Source: Paenilisteria rustica (GTDB lineage Bacteria > Bacillota > Bacilli > Lactobacillales > Listeriaceae). From it: a stretch of 64,000 nucleotides of DNA. A program made the position numbers and the translations under genes. The stretch lies in contig NZ_JABJVM010000009.1 of the NCBI RefSeq assembly GCF_013820765.1, positions 62,001-126,000 on the forward strand. The letters run 5' to 3'. Below the pieces are notes generated by a model. The model ran no database searches and was not told the origin of the DNA. It saw nothing but the letters and a program-made list of their open reading frames with translations. Shown one piece after another: positions 40,013-47,122 of the stretch (positions are counted from its first letter, which is position 1; every line of letters starts with the position of its first letter).

Positions 40013-40020
40013 CTGGAATC

Positions 40021-40296
40021 ATGATTACGATTCAGAACACGACGTATGAAATTATTGAGGATAACCGGGAAGCTTTTGATGAAGAGGCTTTGACGGAGAG
40101 ATACAGCGATATTTTGGCGCGCTACGATTATATTGTTGGCGATTGGGGCTATGACCAGCTTCGATTGAAAGGCTTTTTTGATGACGATAACCGGAAAGCG
40201 ACTTATGATACGAAAATTAGCACATTAAAAGAGTATTTGTATGAGTATTGCAATTTTGGATGCAAATATTTTGTGATTAAAAAAGTAGTGAAATAG
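40021..40296 (+). CDS. yutD: YutD-like protein
   Basis: This 91-residue acidic protein matches the DUF1027/YutD family: TYEIIEDNREAFDEEALTERYSDIL, then YDYIVGDWGYDQLRLKGF and YLYEYCNFGCKYFVIKK. The function is unknown. ATG 40021 is preferred; the TTG at 40009 overlaps the previous stop and sits in the ribosome site GAGGGAGG. It lies in the conserved yunD-yutD-yutF order. Confidence 0.85.
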   Translation: MITIQNTTYEIIEDNREAFDEEALTERYSDILARYDYIVGDWGYDQLRLKGFFDDDNRKATYDTKISTLKEYLYEYCNFGCKYFVIKKVVK

Positions 40297-40324
40297 GCGA
40301 AAGCGAGAAAGAGGTCGGCGAAAA

Positions 40325-41089
40325 GTGAAATATGACGGTTATTTAATTGATTTGGATGGAACGATGTATCTTGGAAGTGAGCCAATACCAGAAGCGCAGG
40401 GCTTTATTGAGAAGTTGGATCAGGCACATATTCCGTATTTATATGTAACGAATAATTCCTCAAAAACGCCAGAACAGGTCGCGGCAACTTTACGAAAATT
40501 CGACATTCCAGCTACGACGAATCAAGTCTTTACAACATCGCAAGCGACGGCTGAGTTTATGTTGGAGCAAGTGGATCGCAAAAAGACGGTTTATTTGATC
40601 GGCGAAGAAGGCGTGAGGCACGAAATCGAGAAAGCGGGTTTTGAGCTGACCGCGGAGAACCCTGATTTTGTGGTGATGGGGATTGACCGAGACATTAATT
40701 ATGAGAAGTTAGCGACGGCGACCATGGCGGTTCGTTCTGGCGCAATGTTTATTTCGACGAATGGGGATGCTGCGATTCCGACAGAGCGTGGCTTGCTACC
40801 AGGAAATGGTTCGATTACATCTGTTGTGACCATCGCTACAGGCGTGAAGCCGATATTCATTGGAAAACCGGAAGCGATTATTATGGAGCAAGCGATTGCG
40901 AAACTTGGTGTGAAAAAAGAGCGTGTCATTATGGTTGGCGACAATTATGAGACCGATATTTTGGCTGGGATTCGATTTGGGATTGATACACTCATTGTGC
41001 ATACAGGTTTTACCTCGTCAGAACAGTTGGCGACAAAAGAAGTGCAGCCGATTCATCGTGTTATGAACTTGTCTGAGTGGGAATTATAA
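40325..41089 (+). CDS. yutF: HAD-IIA phosphatase (YutF-like)
   Basis: This 254-residue HAD phosphatase of the NagD/AraL branch has motif I YLIDLDGTMYLG (nucleophile Asp), motif II VTNNSSKTPEQVA, Lys in GKPEAIIMEQAI, and motif III MVGDNYETDILAG. The cap is of C2 type. It probably dephosphorylates sugar phosphates or nucleotides (TIGR01457-like). GTG start after AAAGAGG. It is the last of three clustered genes. Confidence 0.92.
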   Translation: MKYDGYLIDLDGTMYLGSEPIPEAQGFIEKLDQAHIPYLYVTNNSSKTPEQVAATLRKFDIPATTNQVFTTSQATAEFMLEQVDRKKTVYLIGEEGVRHEIEKAGFELTAENPDFVVMGIDRDINYEKLATATMAVRSGAMFISTNGDAAIPTERGLLPGNGSITSVVTIATGVKPIFIGKPEAIIMEQAIAKLGVKKERVIMVGDNYETDILAGIRFGIDTLIVHTGFTSSEQLATKEVQPIHRVMNLSEWEL

Positions 41090-41157
41090 TGATACGAAAA
41101 AAGGTGGTTACTTGATGAAAGTACCGTCTTTTCTTATTACTAGGGAGCGATGTTGGA

Positions 41158-42456
41158 ATGGCCGTATTTAATGATATTTTTGTGGTGTTTTTAATCGTGA
41201 TGACGGCTTTTTTTGTAGCGAGCGAATTTGCGATTGTTGCGATTAGAAAGCCCACGGTGCGCCAGCTTGTATTGAGTGGAAATCCGCGTGCCAAATATGT
41301 GGAACAAGTGACAGCAAAAATGAATGATTATCTTGCGGCCTGCCAACTAGGTAACACACTTGCAGCACTTGCTATGGGGTGGATCGGTGAGGCAACGATG
41401 CGCGGGTGGTTACAGCCACTTTTTGATGTGTTGCCAATACCAGCCAGCATCGAAGGACCAATCGCGGTTTTCACGGCTTTTATTTTGATTACGTTTTTGA
41501 ATGTGGTTTTAGGGGAACTTGCGCCGAAAACATTCACCATCCACAGTACGGAAAAAGTAGCTATGTTCATTGCGCGCCCGCTGATTTGGTGGTATTACAT
41601 AACGTTCCCACTTAACTGGCTACTCAACCATTCGGCTAACTTGATTACGCGAATATTTGGTGTGAAGTCGGGCGATGAGGACATGGACCGGATGACACCG
41701 ACGGAATTGAAGATTGTGTTGGATGACAGTTATCAGCAAGGCTTACTGAATCCACAAGAGTTTCGCTATATGCAAAATATTTTCAAATTAGATGATGTTC
41801 CAGCGCAAGAGGTAATGATTCCTCGAATGAAAATGATTACAATTAGCAAGTCGGATTCGGTTCGGGATTTACTTTCGCTAACTGCAAAAGAGACGTATCA
41901 TATTTTTCCAGTAACAGAGGAGCGCGACAAGGATCATATTGTGGGGATGCTACAAGTCAGTGCTGTGATGGCAGGATTAGGGCGTGACTTAGCTGTTTTA
42001 GATCAGCCGATTGAGAAATTTATGACACCGATTATGCAAGTTTTTGAGGGAATGAAGTTACAGGAATTGCTATTCAAAATGCAGCAAGAAGGCCAGTCAT
42101 TCGTTGTTTTGACAGACGAATATGGTGGAACCTCAGGGCTCGTTACACTAGAAGATGTGATGGAAATTATCGTTGGGGATATGGAAGAAGCGACATCGCC
42201 AAAAGGGATTCGGAAGGTTGCAGAGGGCCATTTCATTATCGAAGGCAACGAACCATTGGTATCTGTGGAAGAGGAGCTGGGGATTGAGCTTAGTAGTCCA
42301 GGCGTTCACACGCTTTCAGGATGGCTACTTTATCAGCGTTTCGATTTGGAAACTGGTGATTTCTTAGAGGAATCTGGTTGGCGTTTCACGATTCAAAGCA
42401 TGAATAAAAACTCGATCCGCCAAGTGGAAGTCATAAAAGAAGCATCGAGAGTCTGA
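41158..42456 (+). CDS. CNNM/CBS/CorC-HlyC membrane protein (hemolysin-family)
   Basis: This 432-residue protein has an N-terminal CNNM domain of four hydrophobic segments (about 1-190), a CBS pair (about 205-330; QEVMIPRMKMITI, VTLEDVMEIIVGD) and a C-terminal CorC_HlyC transporter-associated domain (about 345-430; HFIIEGNEPLVSVEEELGIEL). Relatives such as YhdP and MpfA support Mg2+ efflux and salt tolerance. 'Hemolysin' is a historic name. The last codons are part of a 25-bp direct repeat, discussed in the findings. Confidence 0.88.
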   Translation: MAVFNDIFVVFLIVMTAFFVASEFAIVAIRKPTVRQLVLSGNPRAKYVEQVTAKMNDYLAACQLGNTLAALAMGWIGEATMRGWLQPLFDVLPIPASIEGPIAVFTAFILITFLNVVLGELAPKTFTIHSTEKVAMFIARPLIWWYYITFPLNWLLNHSANLITRIFGVKSGDEDMDRMTPTELKIVLDDSYQQGLLNPQEFRYMQNIFKLDDVPAQEVMIPRMKMITISKSDSVRDLLSLTAKETYHIFPVTEERDKDHIVGMLQVSAVMAGLGRDLAVLDQPIEKFMTPIMQVFEGMKLQELLFKMQQEGQSFVVLTDEYGGTSGLVTLEDVMEIIVGDMEEATSPKGIRKVAEGHFIIEGNEPLVSVEEELGIELSSPGVHTLSGWLLYQRFDLETGDFLEESGWRFTIQSMNKNSIRQVEVIKEASRV

Positions 42457-42460
42457 TTCT

Positions 42461-42582
42461 TATCAGTGTGCCGACAAACACCCATTCGGTACTCACTTTT
42501 GCCTAGAAACTAGGTATTTGTCGACACGCTGAGGTTTGGAGACACGGACAGGTTTTAGCGTAAAATATAGTTTTTAGACAGC
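42461..42582 (+). repeat. 122-bp segment with inverted repeats, flanked by 25-bp direct repeats
   Basis: The direct repeats are at 42436-42460 (the end of the hemolysin-family gene) and 42583-42607, with 24 of 25 bases identical. The segment holds arms at 42463-42482 and 42513-42532 (17 of 20 complementary), containing GTCGACA- and GCCGACA-type boxes, and an inner CCTAG-AAA-CTAGG hairpin. The same arm sequence occurs at 16236-16255. Confidence 0.7.
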
Positions 42583-42619
42583 AAAGAAGCATCGAGAGTC
42601 TGAATCTAGATGCTTCTTT
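42583..42619. terminator. Bidirectional terminator
   Basis: AAAGAAGCATC (42583-42593) pairs with GATGCTTCTTT (42609-42619). It serves the hemolysin-family gene (+) and pgpA (-). Its left arm is the same sequence as the end of the hemolysin-family gene. Confidence 0.8.
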
Positions 42620-42623
42620 GGGT

Positions 42624-43124
42624 TTATTGTACGATATCATCATGGTAACTATGCGCCAACCGACTTGCGGCAGCAGCAGCAATCGCGCCAACGATATCGT
42701 CAAGGAATGTATGGACTTGTATACCATCATGCTCGTTTAATTTCGCTAAAATGCCAGGCTTCACTTTATCGATATAGCCGTAGTTTGTAAATCCAATGGA
42801 ACCATATACATTGACGATAGAAAGCGCTAGAATCTCATCAACGCCGTATAGCCCCTCATCAGCACCGATAATGTTTTGTAATGGTTGGACGAGTTTGCCT
42901 TCCTCAGCTAAAACATCGAGCTGAATCCCTGTTAAAATCGCATTTTGGACCTCACGTTTACGCAAAACACGTTCCACGTTTTCACGACAAATATCGAGGC
43001 TCAACGCAGAATGATATTGTTTTTGTAAAAATAGTACTAAATCGGCGATATCATCGATTGTTACCCCGCGTTCTATAAGCCACTCTCTTGCTTTCTTCTC
43101 TAGTTCACTTTGTTTCTCGACCAT
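42624..43124 (-). CDS. pgpA: Phosphatidylglycerophosphatase A / LtrA-like (YutG)
   Basis: This is a 166-residue member of the PgpA family, which makes phosphatidylglycerol from its phosphate. In L. monocytogenes the homologue was first named LtrA (low-temperature requirement). The catalytic region is visible: GADEGLYGVDEILALSIVNVYGSIG and the C-terminal VHTFLDDIVGAIAAAAASRLAH with acidic metal ligands. ATG 43124 follows GGGAGAG. The longer frame would overlap the NifU-like gene and lacks a ribosome site. This Gram-positive form is shorter and less hydrophobic than E. coli PgpA. Confidence 0.85.
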   Translation of the reverse strand: MVEKQSELEKKAREWLIERGVTIDDIADLVLFLQKQYHSALSLDICRENVERVLRKREVQNAILTGIQLDVLAEEGKLVQPLQNIIGADEGLYGVDEILALSIVNVYGSIGFTNYGYIDKVKPGILAKLNEHDGIQVHTFLDDIVGAIAAAAASRLAHSYHDDIVQ

Positions 43125-43167
43125 CTCTATCTCTCCCAACTCAAACAAAATCGGCACAAGCTTCCTT

Positions 43168-43404
43168 TTAAAAAACTTGAACAACCTCTTTAAAACCCAT
43201 TACCTTTTCTGATAAGGTGAGTTCAATTCCCATTTTTAACGTCATATCTGAACTTGGGCACGTTTCGCAAGCCCCGAGTAAACGAATTTTTACAATACCA
43301 TCTGGCGTCACTTCAACAAGCTCATAGTCGCCGCCATCTCTGACTAAAAAAGGTCTAAATTTCTTAAGAGCAGTATCCACTTCCGCATACATCTCGCTAT
43401 TCAT
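43168..43404 (-). CDS. NifU C-terminal-domain protein (YutI-like)
   Basis: This 78-residue Fe-S scaffold or carrier of the NfuA/YutI type contains VDTALKKFRPFLVRDGGDYELVEV and LLGACETCPSSDMTLKMGIE with the CxxC cluster motif. It probably delivers clusters made by the SUF system encoded upstream in the window. It has an AAGGAG ribosome site and no overlap with neighbouring genes. Confidence 0.92.
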   Translation of the reverse strand: MNSEMYAEVDTALKKFRPFLVRDGGDYELVEVTPDGIVKIRLLGACETCPSSDMTLKMGIELTLSEKVMGFKEVVQVF

Positions 43405-43524
43405 GGCATTCGACTCCTTCCTAACTGTGAATAATTCTCACTTATATCCCCTATTATAACAGCATCAGAAAAAAAAGAAAGGGATAGAGTCCAGAAGAAG
43501 AGGGAGGTTCTAAAGGAATGCCAG

Positions 43525-43632
43525 ATGGAACCAATCATGAAAATATTTGAAAACTATGTTGAGAAAGAGCTAAAATTTTTTTGTTCATTTACTCGTAATG
43601 CAGATAAATTTTATTTGGAATTTGAGACCTAG
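43525..43632 (+). CDS. Possible small ORF (35 aa), doubtful
   Basis: ATG 43525 lies 7 nt after AAAGGA. The product begins MEPIMKIFENYVEKELKFF and ends YLEFET. It is amphipathic and rich in Lys, Glu and Phe. It could be the N-terminal fragment of a lost gene or a real microprotein. No family is recognised. Confidence 0.3.
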   Translation: MEPIMKIFENYVEKELKFFCSFTRNADKFYLEFET

Positions 43633-43638
43633 CGAAAC

Positions 43639-43723
43639 CGCGAAAACGTCCTTTCGCGTAGGACGAAGATTTGGCTTTACGCAAATCGAACGAGAGCGTC
43701 CTCATTCCACTTGTTTGGTGGAA
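43639..43723 (+). ncRNA. Candidate structured RNA (multi-hairpin)
   Basis: Consecutive perfect stems are CGCGAAA/TTTCGCG (43639-43658), AGGACG/CGTCCT (43660-43702) enclosing GATTTG/CAAATC (43668-43687), and TTCCAC/GTGGAA (43705-43723). Such spacing is unusual for random DNA, but no known RNA family was recognised and no clear promoter was found. Confidence 0.35.
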
Positions 43724-43762
43724 GTTGGAAGCGGGGCCATACTTGCATAGTAGAGTAGGTAG

Positions 43763-43836
43763 AAGGATTAACAGCTCACTTCGTTCACTCTTATATTGTG
43801 GCTGTAACTCATTTCATTTCGAACAGCCTCAACAAT
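43763..43836 (-). repeat. Inverted copy of the 67-bp dispersed repeat
   Basis: The reverse complement carries ATTGTTGAGGCTGTTCGAA, then ATGAAATGAGTTACAGCC, then an AACGAAGTGAGC box and AATCCTT. It aligns end to end with the copies at 16259-16399. Confidence 0.75.
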
Positions 43837-43869
43837 GCCCCATCCCTAAGGCTCAAGAAGGGATGGGGC
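43837..43869. terminator. GC-rich 11-bp stem, possible terminator
   Basis: GCCCCATCCCT (43837-43847) pairs perfectly with 43859-43869. Only a short TTTATA follows, so termination is uncertain. Confidence 0.45.
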
Positions 43870-44133
43870 AAGTTTATATAGTCAGACGGGTAAATCTGAC
43901 TAAAAAAGGGAGTGTTACTTTTATGTTAACCGTGTGGATTAAGCACGGTAACAAACAGTATTAGTTTCTTGATGCACTACTTGAACGCATTAAAGGAACT
44001 ATCTGTAAGTATAATATAGACAGAATAGCGTGTCAACAATTACATATCGAAATAGTTTTATAATTCAATAAAGAAACCGGTTTACTCGCTTTTGAAGCCT
44101 ATATTTTGTAGAATAAAAGAGAGGTGAGCAAAG

Positions 44134-44457
44134 ATGGAAAAAGAAGCGAAAATTTTTGTTTATGGATCGTCGAATATTTGTGCGAGTTGTGTTGGATCTC
44201 CATCTTCTAAAGAGACGGAAGAATGGCTTAGGGCAGCGATAGGTCGTAAGTTTCCAGAGCAACCGTTTCAAGTGGAATATGTTGATATTTTTGCCCCGCA
44301 GGAAGAAGCTGAGATGAAGCGAATGGCAACGATGATTGTGGAAGAGGATTATATGTATCCTGTCATTGTGATTGATGGTAATGTCATTGCTGAGGGGAAT
44401 CCGCGTTTGAAGGATATCTATGCGATGATGACAGATCGTGGCTATCAACCCGCGTAA
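44134..44457 (+). CDS. yuzD: YuzD-like protein
   Basis: This 107-residue thioredoxin-like protein of the DUF1462/YuzD family starts AKIFVYGSSNICASCVGSPSSKETEEWL and contains YVDIFAPQEEAEMKRMATMIVEEDYMYPVIVIDGNVIAEGNPRL. The CASC pair suggests redox or metal handling. The function is unknown. It is adjacent to yuzB and the NifU-like gene, as in other Bacillales. ATG after AGAGGTG. Confidence 0.88.
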   Translation: MEKEAKIFVYGSSNICASCVGSPSSKETEEWLRAAIGRKFPEQPFQVEYVDIFAPQEEAEMKRMATMIVEEDYMYPVIVIDGNVIAEGNPRLKDIYAMMTDRGYQPA

Positions 44458-44475
44458 ATTGGATTGGAGGAAATC

Positions 44476-44709
44476 ATGAATCCGATTGTGGAGTTTTGTG
44501 TGAATAATTTAGCTTCAGGGGCGCAGGAGGCATTTGATACATTGGATGCTGATGTGAGCTTGGATGTGATTGAATATGACTGTCTGACGTATTGCGATTT
44601 GTGCGCTTCTTCTATGTTCGCACTGGTGGATGGGGAAGTGGTTCGAGGAGAGACACCGGCCGATTTGGTCGCGAATATTTATCAATTTTTAGAGGACAAT
44701 CCTTTTTAA
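44476..44709 (+). CDS. yuzB: YuzB-like protein
   Basis: This 77-residue acidic DUF1450 protein begins MNPIVEFCVNNLASGAQEAFDTL and has YDCLTYCDLCASSMFALVDGE, with four cysteines in a pattern suited to metal or disulfide binding. The function is unknown. ATG 44476 lies 8 nt after GGAGG; the TTG at 44464 overlaps the ribosome site. It is co-transcribed with yuzD (18-bp gap). Confidence 0.88.
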   Translation: MNPIVEFCVNNLASGAQEAFDTLDADVSLDVIEYDCLTYCDLCASSMFALVDGEVVRGETPADLVANIYQFLEDNPF

Positions 44710-44712
44710 TAG

Positions 44713-44770
44713 AAAACAGGCTGGTTTCAAAAGAGTATGACGACTCTTTTTGTAACCAGCCTGTTTTTTT
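44713..44770. terminator. Strong bidirectional terminator
   Basis: AAAACAGGCTGGTT pairs with AACCAGCCTGTTTT, with an inner AAAAGAGT/ACTCTTTT stem and T runs. It lies between yuzB (+) and the SDR gene (-). Confidence 0.9.
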
Positions 44771-45395
44771 ATTTAATATAGTTATCTATCGGCGTATCAC
44801 CGTTTTGAAAGGTGTAGGTTTGTTTGTATGTCTTGCTATTATCGACAATGGTGCTGAGAAAAAGGGCGACATCTGCTCGAGTAATAGTCATGGGACCCGT
44901 TGTGTAATCACTGATATGCTCGGTCGCTGGCTCGTTTGTGAGCAGTACAGGACGAACGATTGTGTAATTCAGCTTGCTTTGTTGGAGCGCCTTATCAGCA
45001 TTTCCTTTAGCGATGAGATATTGGTGTAGTGATTCAGGGCCATTTTCTGGTTGATCAGCCCAAACGGAACTAACCATGATAAAATGTGAGACACCATTTT
45101 GTTCGGCGTAATGGACTGCTCTAATCGCTGCGTCTTGATCGATGGCAATGGTTTTTTCAGGGCCGGTATGTCCACCAGATCCCGCGGAGAAAATAACGGT
45201 ATTAATGTCGCTATAGGCTGGACTAAAGTCATCTTCTAAATCGGCAATGATTACTTTTGCGCCAAGTTGTTCAAGCGCTGTTCGTTGTTCTTCTTTGCGA
45301 ATCATAGCCACAACATTGAAATTTGCATTTTTCGCCAGTAGTGCTACGGTTTGTTTCCCGATTTGACCATTGGCTCCTATTACTAATATGTTCAT
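44769..45395 (-). CDS. NAD(P)-binding SDR/NmrA-like oxidoreductase
   Basis: This 208-residue atypical short-chain dehydrogenase has an N-terminal nucleotide-binding motif MNILVIGANGQIGKQTVALL (GxxGxxG) and NTVIFSAGSGGHTGPEKT, similar to B. subtilis YhfK. The GPEKTIAIDQDAAIRAVHYAEQNGV segment is typical. There is no classical YxxxK, so the catalytic role is uncertain and it may sense or bind NADPH. It is monocistronic. Confidence 0.85.
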   Translation of the reverse strand: MNILVIGANGQIGKQTVALLAKNANFNVVAMIRKEEQRTALEQLGAKVIIADLEDDFSPAYSDINTVIFSAGSGGHTGPEKTIAIDQDAAIRAVHYAEQNGVSHFIMVSSVWADQPENGPESLHQYLIAKGNADKALQQSKLNYTIVRPVLLTNEPATEHISDYTTGPMTITRADVALFLSTIVDNSKTYKQTYTFQNGDTPIDNYIK

Positions 45396-45470
45396 GTGAA
45401 AACTTCCTTTCTAGGATTAGAATTCTTTGATTAGTAGTAGCAGGGTTGTCTGTTTTGTGTGAATCAACAT

Positions 45471-45848
45471 AACGGGCTGTCTCAGCACTTCGATTAAAAT
45501 AAGGCAACCAAAGTGGGCAATGATTTATGTGTTGCGTCGTGGTTGAACGCCTTCGGATCCGGCTTCAAGAGCCAGCCTCTCGGAAATTTCGTGACCTCCG
45601 TAAAAGTCAAAGGAGGACTTTCACTGCACCCCCTAACAATTTCTGTCGAGGCTAAACGGGCTCTTTCAGCACTTCGATTAAGTGGGCAATGATTTATGTG
45701 TTGCGTCGTGGTTGAGCGCCTTCGGATCCGGCTTCAAGAGCCAGCCTCTCGGAAATTTCGTGACCTCCGTAAAAGTCAAAGGAGGACTTTCACTGCGCCC
45801 TCTAACAATTTCTGTCGAGGCTAAACGGGCTCTTTCAGCACTTCAGTC
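45471..45848. repeat. Tandem 169-bp repeat (two full copies and one partial)
   Basis: Copy 1 (45511-45679) and copy 2 (45680-45848) are nearly identical. Differences include AAC/AGC and CACCCC/CGCCCT. A partial third copy, AACGGGCTGTCTCAGCACTT, lies at 45471-45490. Internal hairpins are GGCT-TCAAG-AGCC and GACCTCC/GGAGGAC. Copy 2 ends inside the stop region of the ferredoxin-NADP reductase gene. This fills the 447-bp gap between the SDR gene and that reductase gene. Confidence 0.9.
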
Positions 45849-46838
45849 AAACATCGAGCTCGAGTGCATCGGTTGCACTCTGGACTTTGGATCGATGTAA
45901 TTCATGGCGTTATTCACGGCGGTTGGTGCTTCACCGAATCCTGTTGCGATTAGTTTTACTTTGCCGTCATACGTACAGACATCGCCTGCGGAATAGATGC
46001 CAGGGATATTTGTCTCCATTTTGGAATTGACGACAATTGAATTACGTTCGATATCTAGGCCCCATTCTTTAATAGGTCCCAAAGAGGAAACGAAGCCGTA
46101 GTTCACGATGAAATCATCAATCTCAAGTACTTCTTTTCGGTCGCCTTTTACTTCTTCTAAAACGATTTGTGTCAAATTCTCGGAATCGCCGATAATATCG
46201 GTCGGGATAAATGGTGTTTTAACCGTAATCGAGGACTGTTCTAGCTTTTCAACGCTATGTTCATGGGCACGGAAGGCGTTACGTCGGTGGATAATCGAAA
46301 CTTCTTTCGCGATTGGTTCTAGCATTAAAGCCCAATCTACTGCGGAATCACCACCACCACAAACGGCTACGCGGCGTCCTGAAAAACGGCTCAGGTCATT
46401 GATGAAATAATGCAGATTTTTGCCTTCGTATTGCATCGCGTCGTCTAGTTCTAAGCGGCGCGGTTGGAAAGCACCGTTTCCTGCTGTAATAATAATGGCT
46501 TTACTATAATGTGTATCTTGATTTGTGCTGATTTCAAACGTACCATCTGCTTGTTTTTCAACGCTTGCAACGGCTTCTTCCAGACAAATGGTTGGATCAA
46601 AAGGCTTCATTTGAGCGACCAAGTTATTGACAAGCTCCTGTGCGCGAACCTTTGGAAAACCTGGAATATCGTAAATATATTTCTCGGGGTAAAGCGTGGA
46701 AAGTTGTCCGCCTAGTTGAGGCAAGCTCTCGATAATTTTCACGTTGGCTTTTCGCATACCCGCATAAAAGGCTGCGAATAGTCCAGCTGGGCCACCACCG
46801 ATAATCGTTATATCATAAATTTTTGTTTGATCGTCCAC
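45843..46838 (-). CDS. Ferredoxin/flavodoxin-NADP+ reductase (YumC-like)
   Basis: This FAD enzyme of 331 residues belongs to the thioredoxin-reductase-like FNR group (B. subtilis YumC). It has an FAD motif [44 protein letters not shown], an NADPH motif [15 protein letters not shown] and a C-terminal [24 protein letters not shown]. There is no CxxC, unlike thioredoxin reductase. GTG 46838 lies after AGGAGG with a 7-nt spacer. The gene's last codons abut a 169-bp tandem repeat; its C-terminal MHSSSMFD may have been altered by that repeat. Confidence 0.92.
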   Translation of the reverse strand: MDDQTKIYDITIIGGGPAGLFAAFYAGMRKANVKIIESLPQLGGQLSTLYPEKYIYDIPGFPKVRAQELVNNLVAQMKPFDPTICLEEAVASVEKQADGTFEISTNQDTHYSKAIIITAGNGAFQPRRLELDDAMQYEGKNLHYFINDLSRFSGRRVAVCGGGDSAVDWALMLEPIAKEVSIIHRRNAFRAHEHSVEKLEQSSITVKTPFIPTDIIGDSENLTQIVLEEVKGDRKEVLEIDDFIVNYGFVSSLGPIKEWGLDIERNSIVVNSKMETNIPGIYSAGDVCTYDGKVKLIATGFGEAPTAVNNAMNYIDPKSRVQPMHSSSMFD

Positions 46839-46962
46839 AAAAAAACCTCCTATAAATAAATGTTCTCTCGAATTTTCATAACAAAACCATTCTACCATAA
46901 AAACAACAGAAACAGTATGGCAATAGCTTTTCAGAATTTTATCACATTGTGAGCTTCTTCTC

Positions 46963-46991
46963 TTGAAAAAAAAGCGTGAAAGAGCTAAGAT
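46963..46991 (+). promoter_or_regulatory. Sigma-A promoter of ndh with upstream palindrome
   Basis: TTGAAA (46963-46968), a 17-bp spacer and TAAGAT (46986-46991). A perfect palindrome TCACA-T-TGTGA (46942-46952) lies just upstream of the -35 and could bind a redox regulator such as Rex; that link is speculative. Confidence 0.5.
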
Positions 46992-47122
46992 ATAGGGTGA
47001 GGGCTTTTTGCCTTCTTCTTGAGACGTAGATGTTTAAGCGCAATCTACATAATTGTCATTAGGCTTTGACCTGATGCAGTTTTTTGTGAGAAAAATACAA
47101 TGGGAAAGTGGATGTGATACAG

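Larger units (their letters stand above)
43405..44133. other. 729-bp repeat- and hairpin-rich intergenic region
   Basis: This gap has no full-length gene. In order it holds a 35-codon frame with a ribosome site (43525-43632), a cluster of three to four hairpins (43639-43723), an inverted copy of the 67-bp repeat (43763-43836), an 11-bp GC-rich stem (43837-43869), a 7-bp stem AGTCAGA/TCTGACT followed by A6 (about 43882-43903), and a short frame broken by an amber codon (43923-44063). It may be the debris of a small mobile element or contain an RNA gene. Confidence 0.5.

Noticed and set aside
43671..43964. 97-codon frame in the repeat-rich gap
   Set aside because: It runs across the hairpin cluster and the inverted 67-bp repeat, so it is not protein-like.
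45682..45900. 72-codon frame over copy 2 of the 169-bp repeat
   Set aside because: The same frame is not maintained between repeat copies because the unit length is not a multiple of three, and it runs into the opposite-strand reductase gene.
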